DNA from: a virus
Virus record (IMG/VR): IMGVR_UViG_3300037674_000248
Coordinates: 1-31,211 of that record
Length of the DNA stretch: 31,211 bases
Direction: 5' to 3' (one strand)
Shown one piece after another: positions 24,084-30,348 of the stretch (positions within the stretch are counted from its first letter, which is position 1; the number at the start of each line of letters is the position of its first letter). The position numbers and the translations under genes are program-made. A model generated the notes under the pieces. That model was not told the origin of the DNA and did no database searches. It saw only the letters and a list, made by a program, of their open reading frames with translations.

Positions 24084-24161
24084 GGTGAATGTAGCTCAAA
24101 TTGGTAGAGCTCCTGGTTGTGAGCCAGGCGGTCATGGGTTCGAACCCCATCGTTCACCCCA
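24084..24161 (+). tRNA. tRNA-His (anticodon GTG)
   Basis: A full cloverleaf: acceptor G-1 plus G1-T-G-A-A-T-G7 paired with C-G-T-T-C-A-C and C73, then encoded CCA (24159-24161). D arm GCTC/GAGC, anticodon stem CCTGG/CCAGG around TTGTGAG (anticodon GTG), and a T arm ATGGG-TTCGAAC-CCCAT. The extra 5' G (G-1) facing C73 is the identity element of His tRNAs. It decodes CAC and CAT. The D loop is one base longer than in E. coli tRNA-His. It lies between a conserved phage gene and the RNase H gene. Confidence 0.95.
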
Positions 24162-24181
24162 AATAACTAGAAGGCAAAGTA

Positions 24182-25084
24182 ATGATAGTCGTAGATTATA
24201 ATCAAACAGCTATAGGTAATTACATGGCAGAGGTCCGTGGACGTACTGATGTGGAACCTAACGTGCCTATACTCAGACATATGATATTGAATACCATACG
24301 CTCCTACAAGAGACGTTGGGGTAGTGAATATGGAGATATTGTAATAGCCTGTGACAACAGGCACTATTGGAGACGAGAAGCGTTTCCTTATTATAAAGCT
24401 AATAGGAGAACCTCACGAGCAGCCAGTCCAATGGATTGGGGTAGTATATTTGATGCTATTAATATTGTTCGAGATGAGATAGCAGAAGTATTTCCATACC
24501 CTGTTATAGATGTCGACGGTGCAGAGGCAGACGATATAATAGGAACACTAGCTGCATACAGTCAGACACATGGTACAAGTCCTGAGGAAAGTGGCATGTT
24601 GCCATTTGATGAACACATACCAGATCCTTTTCTTATAGTCTCAGGAGATCACGACTTTAAACAATTACAGAAGTGGCCTAATGTTAAACAATGGGCACCA
24701 GCACAAAAGAAGTGGGTTAAGATAAATGAGCCAGCACATCAAGTTCTATTAGAACATATAATCAGAGGTGATAAGGGTGACGGTGTACCTAATATATTAT
24801 CAGCAGATGATGTCTTCATCAAAGGCATACGTCAAAACCCTATTAAAAAGGTTAAACTAACAGAATGGAAGACCCAAAAACCAGAAGAGTTTGTTAATGG
24901 TGCCATGGCACATGGTTATAATCGTAATTCTTTACTAATCGACTTAACCAAAACACCAGAAGACATGAAAGAAGATATTATAAATAGTTATATCACACAA
25001 CGCGGTGGTGATAGAGGTCAGTTATTAAACTATTTTATTAAACATAAAATGAAAGGATTAATTGACGTAATAGATGATTTTTAA
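24182..25084 (+). CDS. rnh: T4 RNase H-type 5'-3' exonuclease/flap endonuclease
   Basis: 300 aa (T4 RNase H: 305). FEN-family metal ligands appear in order: I-V-V-D-Y-N (D4), I-A-C-D-N, D-G-A-E-A-D-D-I-I-G, V-S-G-D-H-D-F, and R-G-D-K-G-D-G-V-P-N (the H3TH/third-metal region). F-P-Y-Y-K-A-N-R-R is the usual segment after the second Asp. It removes RNA primers and flaps behind the lagging strand, cooperating with primase, polymerase and ssDNA-binding protein. AAGGC upstream is a modest ribosome binding site. A TATAAATA at 24979 is inside the gene and probably chance. Confidence 0.92.
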   Translation: MIVVDYNQTAIGNYMAEVRGRTDVEPNVPILRHMILNTIRSYKRRWGSEYGDIVIACDNRHYWRREAFPYYKANRRTSRAASPMDWGSIFDAINIVRDEIAEVFPYPVIDVDGAEADDIIGTLAAYSQTHGTSPEESGMLPFDEHIPDPFLIVSGDHDFKQLQKWPNVKQWAPAQKKWVKINEPAHQVLLEHIIRGDKGDGVPNILSADDVFIKGIRQNPIKKVKLTEWKTQKPEEFVNGAMAHGYNRNSLLIDLTKTPEDMKEDIINSYITQRGGDRGQLLNYFIKHKMKGLIDVIDDF

Positions 25085-25103
25085 TAATGAAAGGTAATAA
25101 ATA

Positions 25104-25373
25104 ATGGAAAATATACTACTATACATCGTTATAGGAGCTATAGTAATAGCAGTGGTATTAGGTTACAACAAACCTACAAAAACAACCACAACCACACACA
25201 AGGCCCCTAAACCAACCCCCAAGCCAATAGACAATATTGCACCCAGCAAAGCTAGTCTTCAGAAGCTAACTAAAAAGCAAATTGATGAAACAGCAGCAGC
25301 ACAAGGTGTTAAACTTGATGCCAGGGAAACGAAAGCTAAGATGATAGCAGCATTTCTAAAGCAGGCGAAATAA
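25104..25373 (+). CDS. Membrane-anchored HeH/LEM-like domain protein (89 aa)
   Basis: AAAGG before the ATG. An N-terminal membrane segment (4-21, I-L-L-Y-I-V-I-G-A-I-V-I-A-V-V), a Thr/Pro/Lys-rich linker (24-46), then L-T-K-K-Q-I-D-E-T-A-A-A-Q-G-V-K-L-D (55-72) with E-T-K-A-K-M-I-A-A-F-L, the helix-extended-loop-helix pattern of HeH/SAP-like domains that bind nucleic acid. A protein tying DNA to the membrane would fit this plan; nothing shows it directly. Confidence 0.75.
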   Translation: MENILLYIVIGAIVIAVVLGYNKPTKTTTTTHKAPKPTPKPIDNIAPSKASLQKLTKKQIDETAAAQGVKLDARETKAKMIAAFLKQAK

Positions 25374-25374
25374 C

Positions 25375-25905
25375 GTGGCACAGAAATTCAGACAAATCAA
25401 TGAAGCTTTTGACTGGATCTTTGAACCCAGAGGTAAGAAGGCACAAGTAGACAGAATCAAGGAAGTTGCTGCTACTAATCAGACAGTCGTCCCATTTGTA
25501 AGATGGGGTGTTGGAGCTGATCAGCCTGATTGGGGAGTGCCAGAAGGCCATCCAGATAGAACTAAGATAGAAGATGACATACCTGATGGTATGGGTGAAA
25601 CAACACTTACATTAGAGTTTCGTAGAATCAAACAATTTACAGATCCTAATGCTAACATTAAGAACCTTCCTCCTTGGAAACAAGAGATGAATTGGATGAA
25701 TATCTTAGAAGGCGTACATCACAAAGAAGCTGAGTTTTTAACAGCAGTGAAAGATCAGCAATTGATCTCACTCTATCCTAAACTAGAAGGTATTCTAAAG
25801 GATTTAGGCATAACGGATTACGTTAAACCTAAGAAGAAAAAGTATAAAGCTAAAGACGTTTCCAAGAAAATGGAAGAGTTGAAAGCTAAAGTCGATTTTA
25901 CATAA
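25375..25905 (+). CDS. Conserved T4-like phage protein (DUF6433-like, 176 aa)
   Basis: GTG start two bases after the previous stop. V-V-P-F-V-R-W-G-V-G, W-G-V-P-E-G-H-P, then W-M-N-I-L-E-G-V-H-H-K-E-A-E-F-L and a basic K-K-K-K-Y tail match what I recall as DUF6433, a family found near late-transcription and replication genes of T4-like phages. No function is known to me. Its 3' end overlaps the convergent minus-strand gene by eight bases, with no terminator visible. Confidence 0.7.
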   Translation: MAQKFRQINEAFDWIFEPRGKKAQVDRIKEVAATNQTVVPFVRWGVGADQPDWGVPEGHPDRTKIEDDIPDGMGETTLTLEFRRIKQFTDPNANIKNLPPWKQEMNWMNILEGVHHKEAEFLTAVKDQQLISLYPKLEGILKDLGITDYVKPKKKKYKAKDVSKKMEELKAKVDFT

Positions 25906-26428
25906 AAGATTCGGGATCAGGTTTATATGGATCATAGAACCTACCCCATTGCCAACCTTCAGGTCTAGGCTCACTAACAGGAATCGTTGTTGTCTTACCA
26001 TCAGGTGAGACGATCCAACGACGCTTCTCTTTATAAAACGCAGCCTCAGACATTTTAATCCTTGTTTCCTTTGAGTGTGTCCTACGCCACATTGGATTAT
26101 TTTCACCACGTCTAGTGCCTGTCATTGTCCTTGATGTCTTCTCTCTGTGTTCAGGAGAGACACCATGTATTCTACTAGGGTGATTGTCGCCTAGTTTTGC
26201 TTGTCTTATTCTTTCTAATCCTTCTGGTGTATGTTTCTTTGTACGATCTCGAGCACTATCTTTAACAACAGGCAAGCCTAAGTGTAAGGCATGCTCTCTA
26301 ATAGCTTCTATTTGTGAAAAACGTCTGATTAAATCACGAGGCTTGGGAACATCTTGTACATGATTGTTGTCAACGATATACAATTCACCGCCATGATTAA
26401 ACAAAAAGAATAAACTAGCTCTCACCAT
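25898..26428 (-). CDS. NUMOD3-type DNA-binding protein, homing-endonuclease-like
   Basis: 176 aa, last gene of the leftward unit, overlapping the SGNH-like gene by 14 bases. G-E-N-N-P-M-W-R-R-T-H-S-K-E-T-R-I-K-M-S-E-A-A is the NUMOD3 pattern (G-x-N-P-x-x-G/R-x-x-H-S-x-E-T) used by GIY-YIG and HNH homing endonucleases to bind DNA; one or two weaker copies precede it (H-T-P-E-G-L-E-R-I-R-Q-A-K-L-G-D-N-H-P). The C-terminal R-W-I-V-S-P-D-G-K-T-T, P-E-G-W-Q-W-G-R also recalls such proteins. No GIY-YIG or HNH catalytic core is seen, so it may be a relic, a regulator or a new nuclease type. Confidence 0.65.
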   Translation of the reverse strand: MVRASLFFLFNHGGELYIVDNNHVQDVPKPRDLIRRFSQIEAIREHALHLGLPVVKDSARDRTKKHTPEGLERIRQAKLGDNHPSRIHGVSPEHREKTSRTMTGTRRGENNPMWRRTHSKETRIKMSEAAFYKEKRRWIVSPDGKTTTIPVSEPRPEGWQWGRFYDPYKPDPESFM

Positions 26429-27329
26429 AACCTAAGTCCACATTATAATTTTCGTTGTTATATGCTTTTACAAAGAGTGGCGCAACATTTTCCCTATACT
26501 GCTTAGGACCTGGGTGCATCATATCCCTAGCTATTTCAGCATTATCTGTCTTTGATTGTGTGAAGATAAGCTGTGAGCCTCGAAGCAACTCTTTTGAGTC
26601 TTCATTGTTCATTGTGGCGCCCCTTGAAAACTGTATTAGTCTGCTGTCTTTACATAACCAGCTTATGGCATCCAAATAGGCCATTTTGTATATATCTGCT
26701 TCACGTTTTGATATTTGCATCTTCCAATACTCATAGTATTTCTTATCCCAACCTGTCTCCGAATGCCAATGTCCTATCTGCATTGCTGCATCTCCATACT
26801 CCTCGCGATGTTCTCCTTCTTCATCAGGCCACAATTCCTTTCTATTTGGATCTGGAACGTAGAACATTACTGCCTTGGGCTTTATAACAGGTAACCACAT
26901 TTTAGCAACACGATAAGCAGACTGAATACCTGTGCCTGGTTGTCCTAAATTTATACAGTCGAGGCCTAGCTCTTTAGATACATAATAAGGCCATGTTTGT
27001 TCGTAATTAACACCCACACCCATCGTTAAACTGCACCCTAGAAATACTATTGAATTTGGATTCTCAACGAAGTCTTCATCATGTCTGAAACCCCACTGAT
27101 TAAATCTATAACTGACATTGTCCTCGGTCCAACCTAACTCATTACTTTCTTTTTGCTTACTCCCATACTGAGCTCTATTATCAGAAGGGCACCACTTCTG
27201 TGTCCAACCATTAGATAATTCTTGTACTTCAACATCGTCTGGCTCACCAGAGCTTGTTCGGTGGATGTCGCTATATTTACGTCCGGGTCTGTATTTGTGG
27301 CAGTACCCGTATTTGTATGCTGGATCCAT
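26415..27329 (-). CDS. SGNH/GDSL-hydrolase-like protein (304 aa)
   Basis: I-V-F-L-G-C-S-L-T-M-G (94-104) gives the block I nucleophile S100, N-L-G-Q-P-G-T-G (127-134) resembles the block II Gly region, and D269-M-M-H272-P-G matches the D-x-x-H of block V. The block III Asn is not certain. SGNH enzymes remove acyl or other ester groups from lipids and glycans. Starts one base after the previous gene's stop. A Trp/Tyr-rich N-terminal 90 residues precede the fold. Substrate unknown; no signal peptide, so it acts in the cytoplasm or in the virion. Confidence 0.7.
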   Translation of the reverse strand: MDPAYKYGYCHKYRPGRKYSDIHRTSSGEPDDVEVQELSNGWTQKWCPSDNRAQYGSKQKESNELGWTEDNVSYRFNQWGFRHDEDFVENPNSIVFLGCSLTMGVGVNYEQTWPYYVSKELGLDCINLGQPGTGIQSAYRVAKMWLPVIKPKAVMFYVPDPNRKELWPDEEGEHREEYGDAAMQIGHWHSETGWDKKYYEYWKMQISKREADIYKMAYLDAISWLCKDSRLIQFSRGATMNNEDSKELLRGSQLIFTQSKTDNAEIARDMMHPGPKQYRENVAPLFVKAYNNENYNVDLGYGES

Positions 27330-27330
27330 A

Positions 27331-28725
27331 TTAATCTATTTCAACAGCTTGTGCAAACAGTACCGTAAATCCTTCTTGTTTTTCAAAAACATTACGATAG
27401 TATGGTGTGCCGTCAGCGCTTCGCTCTCCACGTTTTACTCTTATCTCTATCAGTGGCATTTTGGTAGTTAGTTTAGATCCTTGTCCGAAGATCATTAGCT
27501 TAGGCAAATTCTCTTTTACCACCTTGTTACCAACCTTTTGTGCCTCTGCTACATTTAGTTCTGATACAAGTTCTAAACCTTTAAAGGCCTTCTCTAAGTT
27601 ACTTGCATCATATTGAATTGCCTGATCTCCTTTTAAGTCTACGAGTTTGAAACCTTCTTCACGTTTTGAGAAATGATATTGTACAAAGCTACTGAACGCG
27701 TTTCTACCTTTTGATGTTAGTAGAGCTTTAGGCACTTTCGGTGCCACTTCCTCATAGACTGCCATTATGGCATTAGCGGTATCGTTGAAATGTTCTATTC
27801 CTCCCTTAAGCTTATCATAAGACTGCTGAGTCATATTAACATCAATACCAAATGAGTCTTTCCAGAGTTTCTTTTGTACATCTAAGGTTGTGCCTCCCAT
27901 TTGGCCAAATTGTTTTACACCATCTACTTTAAGTGATATCTTTAGGAAATCAGGCCCTGATAAATCACCAGCATGGTCTGTGACTTGTACTCTAACATCT
28001 ACCTTTGTTCCTTTTTGATCTGTTTCGCCGTCTGATAGTACAATGATACTATTTTTAACACCATTGCCCCACACTTCTGCAACCAGATCTACTACATTGA
28101 CTGAGTTAGCATATTTGATGGAAGCCTCTACAATTTGACTCCACATAGGCCATAGCTTGGGGTTTTTGACAGCTCGCCAATGAGGCTCGCCTATTTGATA
28201 TTTAAAGACGAGATCATCCTTTATCGTCGTTCCCTTATTAGGAGACTCCAACGTGATAGTGTTATTATTGATTTTACACAGCTCCATTATTGCTTTAATC
28301 TCTGTCTCACCGATCCTGGTATGGTTGCCACACCCTGCTTTAAAGCGAGCTACTATAGCAGCAGAGAATAATATTTCTGCTATGTTTCCTCTATTGTAGT
28401 CCTTTCTTCCATTAAGTTGATACTCCGGTGTTTTCTCTAACTTGCCAAGAGGCACCAGCTCTTCATCTTGTAGTATTAATTGGTTATAAGATCCAGACTG
28501 GATAAGTCTTACCAAAGTCTGGCCAGGGTTTGCATTACTCATTAATGAGGTAATTGATGTTGCTTTAGCTGTTTTTGCGTTTTGTCCTGTGACTACTCCA
28601 ATGATAATCTGATCAGTTGCAAACCCACTTAAGGAATGTCCTTCGTTATTAGAACATTTGTCTAGAAATACTCCTGGCCTGAACCCAGCATATTTAAGAA
28701 AGTCTGCTTTTGCCATTGTTGCCAT
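27331..28725 (-). CDS. Unknown 464-aa protein, possible PD-(D/E)XK nuclease
   Basis: First gene of the leftward unit, with AAGGAGAG before the ATG and a near-consensus promoter. No family recognised. R-G-N-I-A-E-I-L-F-S-A-A-I (112-124), D243 in T-K-V-D-V-R-V-Q-V, and L-K-I-S-L-K-V-D-G (261-269) followed by K-Q-F-G-Q-M-G-G are the kind of E...D...x-x-K array seen in restriction-type endonucleases, where an S-L-K-x-G-x-x-Q-F-G segment follows the catalytic Lys. This is a suggestion from pattern, not homology. C-terminal regions are beta-rich (M-P-L-I-E-I-R-V-K-R-G-E-R). No membrane segments. Alternative: a structural or unrelated accessory protein. Confidence 0.55.
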   Translation of the reverse strand: MATMAKADFLKYAGFRPGVFLDKCSNNEGHSLSGFATDQIIIGVVTGQNAKTAKATSITSLMSNANPGQTLVRLIQSGSYNQLILQDEELVPLGKLEKTPEYQLNGRKDYNRGNIAEILFSAAIVARFKAGCGNHTRIGETEIKAIMELCKINNNTITLESPNKGTTIKDDLVFKYQIGEPHWRAVKNPKLWPMWSQIVEASIKYANSVNVVDLVAEVWGNGVKNSIIVLSDGETDQKGTKVDVRVQVTDHAGDLSGPDFLKISLKVDGVKQFGQMGGTTLDVQKKLWKDSFGIDVNMTQQSYDKLKGGIEHFNDTANAIMAVYEEVAPKVPKALLTSKGRNAFSSFVQYHFSKREEGFKLVDLKGDQAIQYDASNLEKAFKGLELVSELNVAEAQKVGNKVVKENLPKLMIFGQGSKLTTKMPLIEIRVKRGERSADGTPYYRNVFEKQEGFTVLFAQAVEID

Positions 28726-28748
28726 ATTATCTCTCCTTGTTTATATAC

Positions 28749-28777
28749 ATTATGAAGCCTGCACTACCAATTGTCAA
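28749..28777 (-). promoter_or_regulatory. Near-consensus sigma-70 promoter, leftward
   Basis: On the minus strand TTGACA (28777-28772, perfect), 17-base spacer, CATAAT (28754-28749). A start near 28742 gives a leader of about 17 bases with AAGGAGAG before the ATG at 28725. It is the closest match to the host consensus in the window and drives the three-gene leftward module. Confidence 0.8.
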
Positions 28778-28788
28778 GCCCTTTACTG

Positions 28789-28796
28789 TATTTATA
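28789..28796 (-). promoter_or_regulatory. Possible late promoter, leftward (TATAAATA)
   Basis: TATTTATA on the plus strand reads TATAAATA on the minus strand. With the plus-strand box at 28798 it forms a near-palindrome, so one of the two may be a by-product. If used, its transcript would start near 28783 and run through the sigma-70 promoter. Confidence 0.3.
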
Positions 28797-28797
28797 T

Positions 28798-28805
28798 TAT
28801 AAATA
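28798..28805 (+). promoter_or_regulatory. T4-type late promoter (TATAAATA) for the lipase
   Basis: Exact match, intergenic, with five bases to the ATG at 28811, the same geometry as at 1945. The predicted start lies on the ATG; if the downstream ATG at 28823 is the true start, the leader is 12 bases without a ribosome binding site. Confidence 0.6.
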
Positions 28806-28810
28806 ATAAC

Positions 28811-29581
28811 ATGATTAGTAGTATGTCAGAAAAGGAGAGACGTGTTCTCTTTGCCAAATTAGCACAATACGCCTACTATCCAGAGAAAACAGGAGCTAAG
28901 TCCGGTAAACGGAAAGGGTTCACTAAGTATAATTTCTTTGATATAGACGGTGCCCAATGCTATGTGTTCTATAATAAGAATGATATTGTCATTTCATGTA
29001 GAGGAACACAAAAAGATCATGGTGCCATGAATGATATCATAGCTGACTTACAAGTTTTTAAATCCGACTCTGTCTCTGGTAATAAAATCCACCAGGGTTT
29101 CAAGGAAGAAGTAGATAAGATTTATGATCTTGTAGAATCGCTTGTTGATAAAATAACACATGGTAAGAAGATATGGGCAACAGGCCACAGTTTGGGCGGG
29201 GCAATGGCTACTATTCTAGCTCAACGATTAGAGTTCACGGGTGGACATGATGTCGACACATTGTACACCTATGGTTCACCTCGAGCAGGCGGACCTCAAT
29301 TTAGAGCATGGTGTGATAAACATCTTAATCATCAGAGATTCGTTAATAATAATGACGTGGTACCTTGTTTGCCTAGTTGGATATGGTACAGGCACACAGG
29401 TGACTGCTATTATATTAAATCAACTGGAGAGATTACTCGCTTAGGCCGTTGGTCTACAGAGCGTGTAAGAGATAAAGGTTGGTCCTTATTAAAGACGATA
29501 TTGAAGGGTCGATTGGATTTTGTGGCTGATCATAATATTAAAGATTACATTCAGCATCTAGAAAATGATAACCAAAACTAA
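28811..29581 (+). CDS. Class 3 lipase (alpha/beta hydrolase)
   Basis: 256 aa from ATG 28811, or 252 from 28823; a further upstream in-frame ATG at 28658 lies inside the divergent gene and is unlikely. W-A-T-G-H-S-L-G-G-A (122-131) carries the nucleophile S127; N-N-N-D-V-V-P (179-185) gives D182, and A-D-H-N-I (239-243) gives H241, the Lipase_3 triad. Y-G-S-P-R-A-G (154-160) is also typical. It would cleave ester bonds of glycerolipids. There is no signal peptide. With a late promoter and a small membrane protein next, a part in lysis or virion entry is possible. Confidence 0.85.
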   Translation: MISSMSEKERRVLFAKLAQYAYYPEKTGAKSGKRKGFTKYNFFDIDGAQCYVFYNKNDIVISCRGTQKDHGAMNDIIADLQVFKSDSVSGNKIHQGFKEEVDKIYDLVESLVDKITHGKKIWATGHSLGGAMATILAQRLEFTGGHDVDTLYTYGSPRAGGPQFRAWCDKHLNHQRFVNNNDVVPCLPSWIWYRHTGDCYYIKSTGEITRLGRWSTERVRDKGWSLLKTILKGRLDFVADHNIKDYIQHLENDNQN

Positions 29582-29596
29582 ATAGGAGAAGACGAC

Positions 29597-29767
29597 ATGA
29601 ATACAGCAATTCAATTCGTAAAAGACCGTATTGCCGAGCGAACTAGCTGGGACGGCGGTGTAATTATTGGTGTCTCTCTAGCAATCATAATGTTTGGCGG
29701 ACTTGCAAAAGTTGCAGCCTGGGTAGCTTTAGGCTACGGCATATGGACGCTAGTTAAAGGCGAGTAA
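29597..29767 (+). CDS. Small membrane protein (56 aa)
   Basis: ATG 29597 with AGGAG (29584-29588) upstream; TAA at 29765-29767. An amphipathic start (A-I-Q-F-V-K-D-R-I-A-E-R-T-S-W-D-G-G) is followed by two short hydrophobic segments (about 22-35 and 37-52) separated by a single Gly-Gly. I recall very similar small proteins in marine T4-like phages, without function. Size and plan would suit a holin or pinholin, and the position after the lipase fits lysis, but that is inference. Confidence 0.75.
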   Translation: MNTAIQFVKDRIAERTSWDGGVIIGVSLAIIMFGGLAKVAAWVALGYGIWTLVKGE

Positions 29768-29772
29768 TTACC

Positions 29773-29831
29773 GACAGATCAATAGGACCAAAAGGGGCTA
29801 ATGTTAGTTGACTTTAGGTCCTATTTCTGTC
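29773..29831 (+). repeat. Long interrupted inverted repeat around a promoter
   Basis: GACAG-ATC-AATAGGACC (29773-29789) pairs with GGTCCTATT-T-CTGTC (29817-29831); 14 paired positions with a small internal loop, loop of 27 bases. The right arm lies in the spacer of the promoter at 29808. It may be an operator, or a terminator-like hairpin for the lipase transcript, followed by no clear T-run. Confidence 0.55.
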
Positions 29832-29836
29832 ATAAT
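29808..29836 (+). promoter_or_regulatory. Sigma-70-type promoter
   Basis: TTGACT (29808-29813), 17-base spacer, CATAAT (29831-29836). Start expected near 29843. The leader carries a tandem 8-mer GAAATCGA (29845-29852, 29853-29860) just before GAGGAG (29859-29864) and the ATG at 29870. Confidence 0.7.
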
Positions 29837-29869
29837 AGTAGTTAGAAATCGAGAAATCGAGGAGATTAA

Positions 29870-30127
29870 ATGACAGAATATACCGACAAAGTAGCAGCAG
29901 TTAAGTTGCAACGAGAACTGGATGAGTACGCAAAAGGAGTTAGTTATATACATGCCAATGGTGGTGTGATTGAGACTAAATTCAATAATGGCGATATCCA
30001 ATATCAATACACCCGTGGTCCTAAAGAGGGACAAGTTGAATGGCACCGTGAGAACTTAACCAATTTATCACTATTAGATAAAATGGAAAGAGCTCTTGCA
30101 GACAGAAAGTATAAATATTCAAAATGA
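29870..30127 (+). CDS. Hypothetical protein (85 aa)
   Basis: Strong GAGGAG five bases before the ATG. Not recognised. A helical start (V-A-A-V-K-L-Q-R-E-L-D-E-Y) is followed by a beta-like region (Y-I-H-A-N-G-G-V-I-E-T-K-F, N-G-D-I-Q-Y-Q-Y) and a basic tail. No motif. Its own promoter suggests early expression. Overlaps the next gene as ATGA. Confidence 0.65.
   Translation: MTEYTDKVAAVKLQRELDEYAKGVSYIHANGGVIETKFNNGDIQYQYTRGPKEGQVEWHRENLTNLSLLDKMERALADRKYKYSK
30110..30117 (+). promoter_or_regulatory. Possible late promoter box (TATAAATA), low confidence
   Basis: Exact match, six bases before the ATG at 30124, but it encodes Tyr-Lys-Tyr at the end of the previous gene, and the downstream genes look early. 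Probably chance. Confidence 0.2.
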
Positions 30128-30345
30128 ATATGCAGTCAGACTTTACAGTTATATCTACACCAGAGCCCGAAGTGGACAGAATCGCAGAGGTTATTAAAAG
30201 ACTAAGCGGTCCTGCCTTAGTGGAACTAGGTAGATTATTAGCTGATGACTACATGGCGGATAAACTCGCTCCCATTTTAGAATATGAGATGAGGGAGAGA
30301 GATAATCCCTTATTAAGAATAAATGATGTACCCTCAGAGGACTAG
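30124..30345 (+). CDS. Small acidic hypothetical protein (73 aa)
   Basis: Starts in an ATGA overlap with the previous gene. Not recognised. Acidic, mainly helical (V-D-R-I-A-E-V-I-K-R-L, A-L-V-E-L-G-R-L-L-A-D-D-Y), with no cysteines or membrane segment. Probably cotranscribed with its neighbours from the promoter at 29808. Confidence 0.65.
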   Translation: MNMQSDFTVISTPEPEVDRIAEVIKRLSGPALVELGRLLADDYMADKLAPILEYEMRERDNPLLRINDVPSED

Positions 30346-30348
30346 AAC

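Noticed and set aside
24979-24986. Exact TATAAATA inside the RNase H gene
   Set aside because: It is over 100 bases from the next start, inside a replication gene, and the next gene has its own AAAGG; probably chance in AT-rich sequence.
25096-25103. AATAAATA directly before the ATG at 25104
   Set aside because: First base mismatched and it abuts the ATG without the five-base gap; better read as an AT-rich spacer after AAAGG.
25898-25905. A bidirectional terminator at the convergent gene ends
   Set aside because: The eight-base overlap and flanks show no GC-rich stem with a T-run on either strand.
26455-26887. Two plus-strand open frames opposite the SGNH-like gene
   Set aside because: No ribosome binding sites; the minus-strand frame carries motifs and tight operon junctions.
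28658-28810. An upstream in-frame ATG extending the lipase by 51 residues with a hydrophobic stretch
   Set aside because: It lies inside the divergent 464-aa gene, upstream of the late promoter, and has no ribosome binding site; the extension is not family-like.
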